Below, piece after piece: positions 25,534 through 33,481 of a stretch of DNA of 53,901 nt. The translations under genes and the position numbers were made by a program. Location: contig JBGAWP010000022.1 in the NCBI GenBank assembly GCA_044227505.1, forward strand, positions 1 through 53,901, given 5' to 3'. The notes below the pieces were generated by a model, which saw only the letters and a list, made by a program, of their open reading frames with translations, was not told where the DNA came from and did not search any database. Positions within the stretch are counted from its first letter, which is position 1. Each line of letters opens with the position of its first letter. This DNA is from UBA7236 sp044227505 (GTDB lineage Bacteria; Bacteroidota; Bacteroidia; Chitinophagales; BACL12).

Positions 25534-25567
25534 AAAAACAGCGGATGATTGATCATTCGCTGTTTTA
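25534..25567. terminator. Bidirectional intrinsic terminator
   Basis: AAAACAGCG (25535-25543) pairs with CGCTGTTTT (25558-25566), continued by ATGAT/ATCAT inside, making a stem of about 15 bp. It closes the YtxH operon. Confidence 0.85.
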
Positions 25568-25631
25568 GTTTTGGTTAATAGAGAGGATGTTTGAAAGCCT
25601 TTCTTCAGGCCAATACCAGGTATATTGAAAT

Positions 25632-25973
25632 TCACGAAAATATCATCTGTTCATCGCGGTTTTCCACAGGTATTTTGGTTAGAAATTCATCGTAACCGTC
25701 GTCAGTATGATTACTGTAAACTCCATAGGCATCCATGGTATATCCAATCAAACCATCATTTGCTTCTATAACATATAAAACACAACTATCATCAGGGCTT
25801 GAATCACCTTCAAATCTGTAGGTTTTAATTATTTTTAATTCCTCCGGAGCATATGCTTTGCCTTTACCTACATCAAATCCGGAAGGTGTCATGATAAATT
25901 CATTGTCGTAACGTTTCACACGTAATTTTTCAAGTATATGTGTCAAGGTTGTCATTTCTGAAGTCTTATTCAT
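25632..25973 (-). CDS. Small conserved protein of the family often labelled phosphoribosylpyrophosphate synthetase
   Basis: 113 residues. The motifs TYRFEGDSSPDDSCVLYVIE and LIGYTMDAYGVYSN match, from memory, a Bacteroidota family of about 100 residues often annotated in databases as phosphoribosylpyrophosphate synthetase. It has none of the PRPP synthetase features: no PRPP-binding loop, and it is a third of the length. The function is therefore unknown. It lies 25 bases downstream of a small membrane-protein gene on the same strand, likely one transcript. Confidence 0.7.
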   Translation of the reverse strand: MNKTSEMTTLTHILEKLRVKRYDNEFIMTPSGFDVGKGKAYAPEELKIIKTYRFEGDSSPDDSCVLYVIEANDGLIGYTMDAYGVYSNHTDDGYDEFLTKIPVENRDEQMIFS

Positions 25974-25998
25974 ATTAGTAGTATTAATTTGGTTAGTA

Positions 25999-26214
25999 TT
26001 AATTTAGTTTCTTTTTACTGCTCACCAGCATAACTACACCAGCTGCTGCTATTATAATTCCTGTATATAAAGGCCAACTCACTTCCTTTTTTTCATTTTT
26101 GTTAACCTCCACGGAGCCGAGATCTATTACCTTTTCTTTTTGAGTAAATTCAACCTGGTTTATAAATATCATGGAGATACCAAGGATAATTAATATTATA
26201 GAAATAATTTTCAT
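25999..26214 (-). CDS. Small two-helix membrane protein, 71 aa
   Basis: Two membrane helices (about 3-20 and 48-66) flank a soluble loop with the motif EKVIDLGSVEVNKNEKKEVSW, ending in basic residues. It resembles short DUF3185-like proteins seen in many Bacteroidota; the assignment is from memory and weak. The loop faces the periplasm if the C-terminal KKK is cytoplasmic. It is separated from the upstream DUF2383 gene by an 18-bp perfect hairpin. Confidence 0.6.
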   Translation of the reverse strand: MKIISIILIILGISMIFINQVEFTQKEKVIDLGSVEVNKNEKKEVSWPLYTGIIIAAAGVVMLVSSKKKLN

Positions 26215-26230
26215 TTTATTGTATTTTATA

Positions 26231-26268
26231 AAATTAAGAAATGTTTCCGGGGAAACATTTCTTAATTT
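26231..26268. terminator. Perfect 18-bp hairpin
   Basis: Bases 26231-26248 are the exact reverse complement of 26251-26268 with only two bases between. The stem contains AAGAAATGTTTCC. It lacks a good T-run, so it may attenuate transcription from the DUF2383 gene or stabilise an RNA end rather than terminate fully. Confidence 0.6.
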
Positions 26269-26285
26269 AATTGTGAAAAAATAGA

Positions 26286-26756
26286 TTATTTACTTTCAAC
26301 AGCAGCATCACGCATAAGCTTTATCCGGTCATGGTCCAATCTTATTTCCATTTCCTGAGAATTTATTGTTGCATTATAATCAGCTGGGAAATGCAAGTCA
26401 ACATTTTCTTTTACCTCCTCATATACTTTTAATGCGGCATCTTCGCCAAATTCACAACTCGATAAAATTGCTGCGCGATCTTTTGCAGCAATTGCTGCTT
26501 TAACATCCATCCATATACGATATAGTTTACCGGAATTAGTTGTGCCTTCAGTTGGCTCACCACCAAGTTCACGAACATATTGCGCGAGTTTGCCTGCATA
26601 CAATTTGCTTTTCCCGGCACTTTCAAGAAAAATTTTGTCCAATTCCATATCCTGGCTTTCCTTGGCCGCCGTTGTATATCCTTCGTAGCGATCGTTATTT
26701 ATAGTTATTAAACTATTTAACGCGGATATCATTGCCTCATTTGTTTTGTTTGTCAT
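26286..26756 (-). CDS. PA2169 / DUF2383 four-helix-bundle protein
   Basis: 156 residues, all-alpha. It matches the PA2169-family (DUF2383) ferritin-like four-helix bundle: LNSLITINNDRYEGYTTAA, then FLESAGKSKLYAGKLAQYV and LSSCEFGEDAALKVYEEV, and MEIRLDHDRIKLMRD. The Tyr, Glu and His positions that could bind metal are only partly ferritin-like, so metal binding is uncertain. The family often occurs with stress and envelope genes. It lies 11 bases downstream of a hypothetical helical protein gene and upstream of an 18-bp hairpin. Confidence 0.82.
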   Translation of the reverse strand: MTNKTNEAMISALNSLITINNDRYEGYTTAAKESQDMELDKIFLESAGKSKLYAGKLAQYVRELGGEPTEGTTNSGKLYRIWMDVKAAIAAKDRAAILSSCEFGEDAALKVYEEVKENVDLHFPADYNATINSQEMEIRLDHDRIKLMRDAAVESK

Positions 26757-26767
26757 ATTGGTTAATT

Positions 26768-27304
26768 TTAATTTATGAATTTATTGTTAATTAACTGTAT
26801 CGAAATTTGGGTAATGGTATTATGCAAAATCTGAGTGCTTTTATGTAGGGATAATATTGCATTAAAAATTGTTTTGTAATTCAGGTTCTGAGATAATTTT
26901 TCTGCCGGAGTATAAAAATTTAGTATGTAACCGGTCATTATTTGCATAGATCTTACAAAGGACAGATCTCTTTTCCAGCTTTTATTCTTGTGTTTAGATT
27001 CGTTGAAAGTAAAGTCATCTTCTATCTCGCCTATAAATGCATTTAACTCCAGCGTTTGATAAAGAGTATCGCTTTTAAATATTTCCAAATGTTGCCGCAG
27101 GTAGGTATTTTCAATTTCAGGGATTATAGAATTTATATAATTATTCAATTTTATATGTGCTGATAAAATATTATTTACCAGCGTAACCATACATTCCCTT
27201 ATTAAAAGATCCTGCACCACATTTGAAATGAGAATAGAGGGATCGGAAACACAATATGAACTTGTATTTCCTGTGGCATCGGGCAATTCATAATATTCTC
27301 TCAT
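26768..27304 (-). CDS. Hypothetical helical protein, 178 aa
   Basis: Not recognised. It is all-helical, without signal peptide or membrane segments. Long helices around residues 25-65, 70-100, 110-135 and 145-172 suggest another four-helix bundle, perhaps a distant ferritin-like or DUF892-like relative of the DUF2383 neighbour; that is speculative. It sits between two small genes on the same strand with gaps of 11 and 21 bases, so it belongs to the same transcript. Confidence 0.55.
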   Translation of the reverse strand: MREYYELPDATGNTSSYCVSDPSILISNVVQDLLIRECMVTLVNNILSAHIKLNNYINSIIPEIENTYLRQHLEIFKSDTLYQTLELNAFIGEIEDDFTFNESKHKNKSWKRDLSFVRSMQIMTGYILNFYTPAEKLSQNLNYKTIFNAILSLHKSTQILHNTITQISIQLINNKFIN

Positions 27305-27325
27305 AACATTGTGTTTATTTTGTGA

Positions 27326-27601
27326 TTAATTTAATCTTTTTTTTAACTTTCCTTTTCTGATTGCATCTCTAACACCATTTTCTTCATCTATTAGTGCATT
27401 TAATTTATTTTTACTCGTAGCTGCCTTAGTTAAAGAAATATCATGTAAATTTTCTTTGTCAGTTACCCTTTTTTTTGCGTTTGATTTTTCCGCTTCTATT
27501 CTTTCTTTTATTTGATTAAATGGCAACGAAATACTTTCAACCAATATTGATTTTTCTATTTTTGATCTTGTTTCTATTTTAGTTTTTTTGGTAGTTTTCA
27601 T
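27326..27601 (-). CDS. Small basic hypothetical protein, 91 aa
   Basis: Very Lys-rich, predicted helical, no signal peptide or membrane segment (MKTTKKTKIETRSKIEKSIL at the start, GVRDAIRKGKLKKRLN at the end). It could bind nucleic acid or membrane surface, but there is no recognisable domain. It is the first gene of the 27.6-26.0 kb minus-strand transcript, and a copy of the palindrome lies 157 bases upstream of its start. Confidence 0.5.
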   Translation of the reverse strand: MKTTKKTKIETRSKIEKSILVESISLPFNQIKERIEAEKSNAKKRVTDKENLHDISLTKAATSKNKLNALIDEENGVRDAIRKGKLKKRLN

Positions 27602-27757
27602 TGCTGTTATTTCTATATATGAAATTTTGCAAATTGCATGCTATTCTATCTATCTAAATACGGATTTCCTAAAGGCCTTGTTGTATAAGCGTTTGAATAT
27701 TATTGTGTAATTTATATAAGCCAACACATTGCTGATCTTATGCAATTATTGTACATG

Positions 27758-27777
27758 TTGTAGAAAATATTCCTCTA
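27758..27777. promoter_or_regulatory. Palindromic activator site upstream of the 27601 operon
   Basis: TTGTAGAA-AATA-TTCCTCTA. It shares 15 consecutive bases (TGTAGAAAATATTCC) with the site at 23404-23423. It lies between the operon start and the end of the kinase gene. I found no good -24/-12 element between it and the start at 27601. Confidence 0.5.
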
Positions 27778-27840
27778 AAACTGTTTGAAAATGAAGAGCG
27801 ATATAAATCTATTTATGTAAAAGTTTCAGGTAATTTCTTT

Positions 27841-29526
27841 TTAGAGAGAATTCAGAGTTACCCTGAATTTTGTACCCTTATCAACGATGCTCTCTACTTC
27901 TATGGTTCCTCCGTGTAAAAGTATTATAATTTGTGTGGTTGCAAGTCCGAGGCCTGTTCCATTCTTTTTAGTACTGAAAAAAGGTTCAAATATATTGTCA
28001 ATATCTTCCTGCTTGATACCAATACCGGTATCTGAAATGGATATGATGCATTTAGCCTGTACTTTTTGAATCACTACTACCAGGATATTTTCCACTCCAT
28101 TCATAGCCTCAATTGCATTTATTATTATATTGAGAAATGCCATTTGCAACTGTTGCTCATCGCCTTCAATGGAACAAACATCCGGATCATATTTTTTTTG
28201 AAGTGTTATTCCTTTTAATTTGATTCTGTCCTTGGCTAATTCCAAGGTATTGTCTAAGACCGTATTGATTGAAAGTGGACTAGTGTTATTGATATTTACC
28301 TTTGTTGTATATAACAATTCTGTTATAAGTTTATTAATCCGCCTGCTGTTATTTTCGATGATCTCCAGAAAGTCGTTGAGCTCGTCCAGTTCGGGATTGT
28401 TTTTCAAGGAATCAACGGATAAATTAATATTTGTGAGAGGATTTCTAACTTCGTGTGCAATTATTCGTGCAATTTTTCCAATACCGGCAAATTTTTCCAG
28501 CGCATTTTTTTCTCGTTCCAGTCGTATTCTTTCCGTTATATTTATTAATGACCCCTGAAATGATTTTGTGGAATTATCTGCATATAAATTCAGTAAAAAA
28601 CTTACAGATCTGCCTTCAATATGTTTTAATGCTATTTCCATATTTGAAATAGACAACCCCTGTTTAATGGTCTTTTCTATGAACTTTGTATTTATTTCGT
28701 CCTGAAGCAATTCTCCTAAATTGGAGTTTATCAGTTTTTCTGCCTTATAACCCAACTGTGCGGTTATTGCAGGACTAACTTCTGATATTTTTAAATTCTT
28801 ATCTAGCTGATAGATAATGTCCGGACTTAACTCGAAAATTCTCCTGTATTTCATTTCTCTGTCAGCTATGTCGTTTTGATTTTTAAACAAAATATAAAAG
28901 GTGAAAATTATGATCAATAAAGAGGAAATGGAGAAAATAGTGATTACCGTTCGCGCAGTTTGTGTAAATGTTTTGGAATTATTGTATTTGGAAGCATAAT
29001 ATGCATTTTCGGTTTCTCGCATTTCGCTGATGGAAATTGAGATCTGTTCCATAGACTTAAGTCCCCGATTTAAATAAAACAGTGTGATTTCTGAATTTAA
29101 TTTTCCATTTTCGAATATACTTTTAAGTGTATCTAAATCCATGATCCTTTGGTAAATCTGCTCCTCTAATTTTATCATGGAGCTCACTTGCGTAGAATTC
29201 GATTGAATTAGCCCGCCGAGCGCAAAAAAGCCATCGGGAAGTTTAGCTTTGGCAGTTGAGAATTGCTCTAAAAATACCGGTTCGTTCGTGAGTAAATACC
29301 CACTTAAACCAATTTCACATTCTTTTACGAGCGCAAAAACCTTTTCTAACTTGCTTTCTACTGATCTATTATGTTTGGCGAGATCTGATTCATTTATCGA
29401 CTTTGTAAAGGTTACAAAGGTTAAAATGGAACTTGCAATAAGCACTAACGTAGCTACAATTATTCCCATTCTGATATTCGACATGGGTTTTGAAGCACTT
29501 CTAAACGTGTTAACAGCTAGTGACAT
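27841..29526 (-). CDS. CHASE3-PAS sensor histidine kinase
   Basis: 561 residues. Two membrane helices (about 20-41 and 193-214) bracket a periplasmic four-helix CHASE3-type sensor (KECEIGLSGYLLTNEP is typical). A PAS domain (about 225-335), a HisKA domain with the H-box HEVRNPLTN (His358) and an HATPase domain follow: N-box NIIINAIEAM, G1 DTGIGI, F-box FEPFFST, G2 GTGLGLA. It is an orthodox membrane kinase. It is divergent from a gene pair encoding a receiver protein and a sigma-54 activator, its likely partners; the 271-bp divergent region holds the palindrome at 29604. Confidence 0.9.
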   Translation of the reverse strand: MSLAVNTFRSASKPMSNIRMGIIVATLVLIASSILTFVTFTKSINESDLAKHNRSVESKLEKVFALVKECEIGLSGYLLTNEPVFLEQFSTAKAKLPDGFFALGGLIQSNSTQVSSMIKLEEQIYQRIMDLDTLKSIFENGKLNSEITLFYLNRGLKSMEQISISISEMRETENAYYASKYNNSKTFTQTARTVITIFSISSLLIIIFTFYILFKNQNDIADREMKYRRIFELSPDIIYQLDKNLKISEVSPAITAQLGYKAEKLINSNLGELLQDEINTKFIEKTIKQGLSISNMEIALKHIEGRSVSFLLNLYADNSTKSFQGSLINITERIRLEREKNALEKFAGIGKIARIIAHEVRNPLTNINLSVDSLKNNPELDELNDFLEIIENNSRRINKLITELLYTTKVNINNTSPLSINTVLDNTLELAKDRIKLKGITLQKKYDPDVCSIEGDEQQLQMAFLNIIINAIEAMNGVENILVVVIQKVQAKCIISISDTGIGIKQEDIDNIFEPFFSTKKNGTGLGLATTQIIILLHGGTIEVESIVDKGTKFRVTLNSL

Positions 29527-29603
29527 TTCACTATTTTGTCAATAGTCATACCATGAAAATTGTCCCTCTGAAACGGCCTCTGGGTATGAATATTATAAAT
29601 AAG

Positions 29604-29623
29604 ATGGGGAAATAGTTCTACAT
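29604..29623. promoter_or_regulatory. Palindromic activator site in the regulator promoter region
   Basis: ATGGGGAA-ATAG-TTCTACAT. It lies in the divergent region between the kinase and response-regulator genes, 80 bases upstream of a -24/-12-like element. Reverse-complemented, it equals the DUF1328 site outside the 4-bp spacer. Confidence 0.6.
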
Positions 29624-29703
29624 GTGGCTATAAATACCTCAATAATGCATTAATTTACTGTAACTTTATTACATTAAATCACTATTCAGTAACAATTTCG
29701 AGA

Positions 29704-29719
29704 TGGACTCATTTTTGTA
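29704..29719 (+). promoter_or_regulatory. Candidate sigma-54-like promoter of the regulator operon
   Basis: TGGACTCATTTTTGTA matches TGG and TTG of the TGGCAC-N5-TTGCA consensus at the right distance but has T in place of the -12 C. It lies 80 bases before the ATG at 29799. Confidence 0.35.
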
Positions 29720-29798
29720 TATTATGTTTTAAATATCGATCAATATTAACCATTGATCTTATTTTTCATATTAGTAATTACAAATAATAGTATATGGA

Positions 29799-30218
29799 AT
29801 GATGAATTTACCAACCAGACTGGCCAAAAGAGTTTTAATTGTGGATGATGAACCGGATATTTGTTTATTATTAAGGCGATTATTAATTAAATTTAATTTG
29901 AACGTAGATTATGCATATAATATCACCAATGGGTTAGAAATGGTTCGCGATCATGAACCCGGGATAGTTTTTTTAGATATGAATCTACCTGACGGAAATG
30001 GGCTGGATTTTATTTCAAAATTTAAACATGATGACAAATCCTCCATCATCGTGATGATAAGTGCATACGATACACCGTCTGATAGATCAAAAGCGTTTGG
30101 ATTAGGTGTCAATTATTTTCTCAGCAAGCCATTTACACAAAACCAGGTGATTGATATCATTAATGAGTTAACAAAAGACGAAATAAAACCCAACAATGAA
30201 CAAAATATTAATAATTGA
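29799..30218 (+). CDS. Single-domain response regulator
   Basis: 139 residues, a receiver domain only: acidic pair in VDDEPD, phosphoacceptor Asp60 (IVFLDMNLPDGNG), a Ser in the switch position (ISAYD) and Lys110 (FLSKPF). No output domain, so it acts in a phosphorelay or as a CheY-like diverter. Its end overlaps the start of the sigma-54 activator gene by 23 bases. The two receivers together with one kinase suggest branching or buffering of the signal. Confidence 0.88.
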   Translation: MMNLPTRLAKRVLIVDDEPDICLLLRRLLIKFNLNVDYAYNITNGLEMVRDHEPGIVFLDMNLPDGNGLDFISKFKHDDKSSIIVMISAYDTPSDRSKAFGLGVNYFLSKPFTQNQVIDIINELTKDEIKPNNEQNINN

Positions 30219-31629
30219 TGATGATATTGATACCTGTACTTTACTGAAGCATTTTTTAACTAAAAATGGTTATGAGGTACAAACAACGGTAAGTGGCTCT
30301 GCCGGAATTAAAAAATTACAGGCTGAGGAATTTGCACTGATTCTTTGTGATTTCAGACTCGGTGACATGGATGCCAGAGAGGTTATGCAAGCAGCAAAAT
30401 TGATTAATCCCAGAACTCAAATTATTGTTATTACAGGGTATTCAGATGTAAAGATCGCAGTTGAAGTTATAAAAGCAGGTGCTTTTAATTACGTTACAAA
30501 ACCACTGCTGCCCGAAGAAATTCTAATTAATGTAAAAAATGCCCTAATTAGATATCATAATAGTAACACAAATAAAAATATAGTCCAGGCTATTTCTGAA
30601 GGAAATTCAGTTAATAGTGAAAACGAAAATGAGCGGTCAGAGGTAACTCCTAAGTATATAAAAGGAAATAGTAAAGAATCTGTTACAGTGTATAAACAAC
30701 TTGATATTGTTGGGCCTACAAACTATTGTGTAATTATATATGGAGAAAGTGGTACCGGCAAAGAATTAGCTGCGAGAAGGATACATGAGAAAAGCAAAAG
30801 AGCAAATGCACCATTTGTAGCTGTTGATTGCGGCGCTTTATCAAAAGAACTTGCAGGAAGCGAATTGTTTGGACATGAAAAAGGTGCTTTTACCGGTGCA
30901 ATGAGTGCTAAAATGGGGAGTTTTGAATTAGCGAATGGGGGAACCTTATTATTGGATGAAGTTGCTAACTTAAGTTACGATGTACAGATCATGTTACTCA
31001 GAGTTGTGCAGGAAAGAAAAATGAAAAGAATTGGTGGAATAAAAGATATTGACCTTGATGTACGATTATTAGTAGCCTCTAATGAAAATTTGATGGATGC
31101 CGTAAATAGGGGGAAATTCAGAGAAGATCTATATCATCGGTTTAATGAATTTACCATTGTAATGCCGAGCTTGAGGGATAGAAATATTGATATCATGGAA
31201 TTCGCAAATTTCTTTTTGAAAAATGCCTGCGAAGAATTGGGAAAAAGAATACATGGCTTTTCAGAAGAAGTGGAAATTATTTTTTTGAAGTATGGATGGC
31301 CGGGCAATTTAAGAGAATTAAACAACGTGGTTAGAAGAGGAGCACTGCTCACAGATGGAAAAATTATTGAATTGGAAAGTTTACCGCAAGAGCTAATTCA
31401 TGCAGATAAATATAATTTTAGCGATAAAGAAACGATTAATAATGTGATAGAACCCAATAACCTTAAAGCTGCGGCTTTTGATGCTGAACATAAGGTGATC
31501 TCTGAAACTTTAAAAAAGGTGAAATACAACAAATCCAAAGCTGCAAGAATGTTGAATGTAGATCGAAAGACATTATACAATAAAATGAAACAATTCAATA
31601 TAAGAATTGAACAGGAAGAAAAGGACTGA
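30196..31629 (+). CDS. NtrC-type sigma-54-dependent response regulator
   Basis: 477 residues: receiver (1-120; Asp52 in LCDFRLGD, Lys in VTKPLLP), AAA+ sigma-54 interaction domain (about 155-385) and a Fis-type helix-turn-helix at the end (YNKSKAARMLNVDRKTLYNK). Key AAA+ motifs are intact: Walker A GESGTGKE, the sigma-54-contacting GAFTGA loop, Walker B TLLLDE and the FREDLYHR arginine-finger region. It is a complete bacterial enhancer-binding protein that activates sigma-54 polymerase. It probably recognises the island palindrome; its gene lies behind one copy, suggesting autoregulation. Confidence 0.93.
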   Translation: MNKILIIDDDIDTCTLLKHFLTKNGYEVQTTVSGSAGIKKLQAEEFALILCDFRLGDMDAREVMQAAKLINPRTQIIVITGYSDVKIAVEVIKAGAFNYVTKPLLPEEILINVKNALIRYHNSNTNKNIVQAISEGNSVNSENENERSEVTPKYIKGNSKESVTVYKQLDIVGPTNYCVIIYGESGTGKELAARRIHEKSKRANAPFVAVDCGALSKELAGSELFGHEKGAFTGAMSAKMGSFELANGGTLLLDEVANLSYDVQIMLLRVVQERKMKRIGGIKDIDLDVRLLVASNENLMDAVNRGKFREDLYHRFNEFTIVMPSLRDRNIDIMEFANFFLKNACEELGKRIHGFSEEVEIIFLKYGWPGNLRELNNVVRRGALLTDGKIIELESLPQELIHADKYNFSDKETINNVIEPNNLKAAAFDAEHKVISETLKKVKYNKSKAARMLNVDRKTLYNKMKQFNIRIEQEEKD

Positions 31630-31637
31630 ACCCGTTG

Positions 31638-32222
31638 TTATGGTTTATATTTTTTCTTAAATTTCCAGAGGATACCAAATTTTAATATAAGTTCAACTGA
31701 ACTGCTTTGTAATTCTGTTCCCTTATTCGCAGGAAGGTAATTATATCTACCTCCAAATCCACTGTTAATGAAAAAACTTTTCCCAAATACATAACCTATA
31801 TTGTAACAGATCTCCGCTGCCATTTTATAATTCACAGTAGAATCGCCTATCTGCACCCCGTTATACATATTTATATCAGCATAATTCAACCAATTGCTGG
31901 TGGTATAGGTAACACTTTCTGCATTGGCTGCACTAAATCCGGAGGGTGTTAAGGTAACATAGGTTAACCCGGTAACTAAAAATATTTCCTGTATAGCTGA
32001 ATTGGTCATATAATCAATTCCAATATTATAATTTATTGGAAGTGGAATAAAATCAAAGGATTTACTAAAATAGGACTCAACACCATAAGCTGTTGAAATA
32101 TCACTGTCGAAAAGGTTATCATTTAAAAGTTGAGAAGCGTGAGTGCCTCGAACTGTTATAAATTGTGCGAAACTATACTTTCCTATAAGCAGAAATAAAA
32201 CGATAATTTGGAATTTCTTCAT
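31638..32222 (-). CDS. Outer-membrane beta-barrel-like hypothetical protein
   Basis: 194 residues from the ATG at 32222 (a TTG at 32237 is less likely). Signal peptide MKKFQIIVLFLLIGKYSFAQ, then alternating strands ending in an aromatic-rich segment (LKFGILWKFKKKYKP), as in small Bacteroidota barrels. No family named. It lies 11 bases past the zinc-ribbon gene on the same strand, thus likely the second gene of that transcript, and converges with the sigma-54 activator gene across only eight bases. Confidence 0.6.
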   Translation of the reverse strand: MKKFQIIVLFLLIGKYSFAQFITVRGTHASQLLNDNLFDSDISTAYGVESYFSKSFDFIPLPINYNIGIDYMTNSAIQEIFLVTGLTYVTLTPSGFSAANAESVTYTTSNWLNYADINMYNGVQIGDSTVNYKMAAEICYNIGYVFGKSFFINSGFGGRYNYLPANKGTELQSSSVELILKFGILWKFKKKYKP

Positions 32223-32233
32223 AATTATTTTAT

Positions 32234-32869
32234 TCAAACGCCTGACCTATTGCCATTATTTTTTATGTTCCAAAGAAAACGACGTACACCCAATAAAATG
32301 TATCCAAGCAATACATATTCAATAAATCTGATGCCCATTACTGCAAACATATTGATCTTTTTAACGGGAGCGCCGGCTTTATCATAACACGTAAAATCCT
32401 GCTGAATGATAGTGGTTCCAGGCATTGGATTAGAAACATTTTCAATTCTATCAAGGGAGGAGCCTTCCGGGCAAGAACAAATTTCTACAGGTTTATTATA
32501 AAGGTAATTACCTGTTTGATCAACGGTTGCTCCCATCAACGCGAAAAAACTAATGCCTATTGCTCTGGCTATTGCACCTGAAGTCTGTGGTTTACGCAAG
32601 GGTAAAATTCCAAAACCTATCATACCAAGTGTTAATAAAACCAGGCTTGCTATGCCTTCAATGGTGGCAATTGCCACAAACGAACCGATTATTACCCCTA
32701 ATCCAATAATTAATCCTCCAACAAAGATCAGAATCCAAACCCAGGATGGCAATTTCTTCCAAAATGACCCGGATTGTAAATTTGTCGCAACAACCAATTC
32801 TGCCCCACAATATCTGCAATGTTTGAAGTCGTCGGGGTTTTCTTTTTTACAGTGTGTGCATACCTTCAT
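32234..32869 (-). CDS. Zinc-ribbon membrane protein
   Basis: 211 residues. An N-terminal zinc ribbon (CTHCKKENPDDFKHCRYCG, four Cys) is followed by membrane helices at about 44-66, 74-92, 103-120 and 175-195, with an extracytoplasmic loop carrying a CSCPEG motif. The ribbon would face the cytoplasm. Such zinc_ribbon_2 membrane proteins have no assigned function. It has no close operon partner other than the barrel gene downstream. Confidence 0.6.
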   Translation of the reverse strand: MKVCTHCKKENPDDFKHCRYCGAELVVATNLQSGSFWKKLPSWVWILIFVGGLIIGLGVIIGSFVAIATIEGIASLVLLTLGMIGFGILPLRKPQTSGAIARAIGISFFALMGATVDQTGNYLYNKPVEICSCPEGSSLDRIENVSNPMPGTTIIQQDFTCYDKAGAPVKKINMFAVMGIRFIEYVLLGYILLGVRRFLWNIKNNGNRSGV

Positions 32870-32960
32870 ATAAGCGCCAAATTAAAGCTATTTTTTTATT
32901 TTGAACCTACACCATCAATAAGTTCCCAAGCTCAATTTTACTTATTCTGAAACCTTGTAT

Positions 32961-32968
32961 TAACTTTG
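32961..32968 (+). promoter_or_regulatory. -7 box of the 32974 gene
   Basis: TAACTTTG matches TAnnTTTG at all positions. It ends six bases before the ATG at 32974, so the transcript would have almost no leader. Confidence 0.45.
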
Positions 32969-32973
32969 TGCCA

Positions 32974-33294
32974 ATGGATAACAATCAACCAAAAATACAG
33001 GAAGAACAAAAATTCCAACCGAACATGTTTTGGGAGGGGTTTTATTACCTCACTTTCTTTGTGTTTTTCTGCATTGTTCTGATTCCTTATACACCAAAGG
33101 CGCTTTCCTTCGATAGGTATTATCCATTGGCTCTTATCACATATGGTCTTGTGGGATTGATATGCGGAGTAATTGCATATAAAATCCTAAAAAATGCCCC
33201 ATCCTGGTTGAAATTTGCTGTGGTGGCTGTATTGTATATTGTAATGATCTATTATTTGATCGACAACATGCACCATTTCGCAATAGGAGCTTAA
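32974..33294 (+). CDS. Hypothetical small membrane protein, 106 aa
   Basis: Three membrane helices (about 22-42, 52-69 and 80-98) and a soluble polar N-terminus (MDNNQPKIQEEQKFQ). An upstream GTG at 32968 overlaps the -7 box, so the ATG at 32974 is the start. No family recognised. It precedes the citrate synthase gene by 187 bases, which has its own promoter. Confidence 0.55.
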   Translation: MDNNQPKIQEEQKFQPNMFWEGFYYLTFFVFFCIVLIPYTPKALSFDRYYPLALITYGLVGLICGVIAYKILKNAPSWLKFAVVAVLYIVMIYYLIDNMHHFAIGA

Positions 33295-33430
33295 ATTTCC
33301 CATAATTACCCTATAGGTTTGAATTGTGCTTTTATTGAAAGAAAAGCAAAAGAAGAAGGTTCGTGTTATTTATTTGTAAAAAATAGCACTTTCCTGTGCC
33401 CTCAAATTACAAATGTGTGTAGACATTATT

Positions 33431-33438
33431 TATCTTTG
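33431..33438 (+). promoter_or_regulatory. -7 box of citrate synthase gene
   Basis: TATCTTTG, a full match to TAnnTTTG, 43 bases before the ATG at 33482. Its presence argues against the longer reading frame that would start at 33413. Confidence 0.55.
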
Positions 33439-33481
33439 TCCTGCGAGCTGCACGAATTTAAAAGCAGAGCACAACAGAATT

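Noticed and set aside
27602..27757. A sigma-54 promoter for the 27601 operon
   Set aside because: No GG-N10-GC pair was found between the palindrome and the start codon; nearest candidate TGGCTTATATAAATTA lacks the -12 element.
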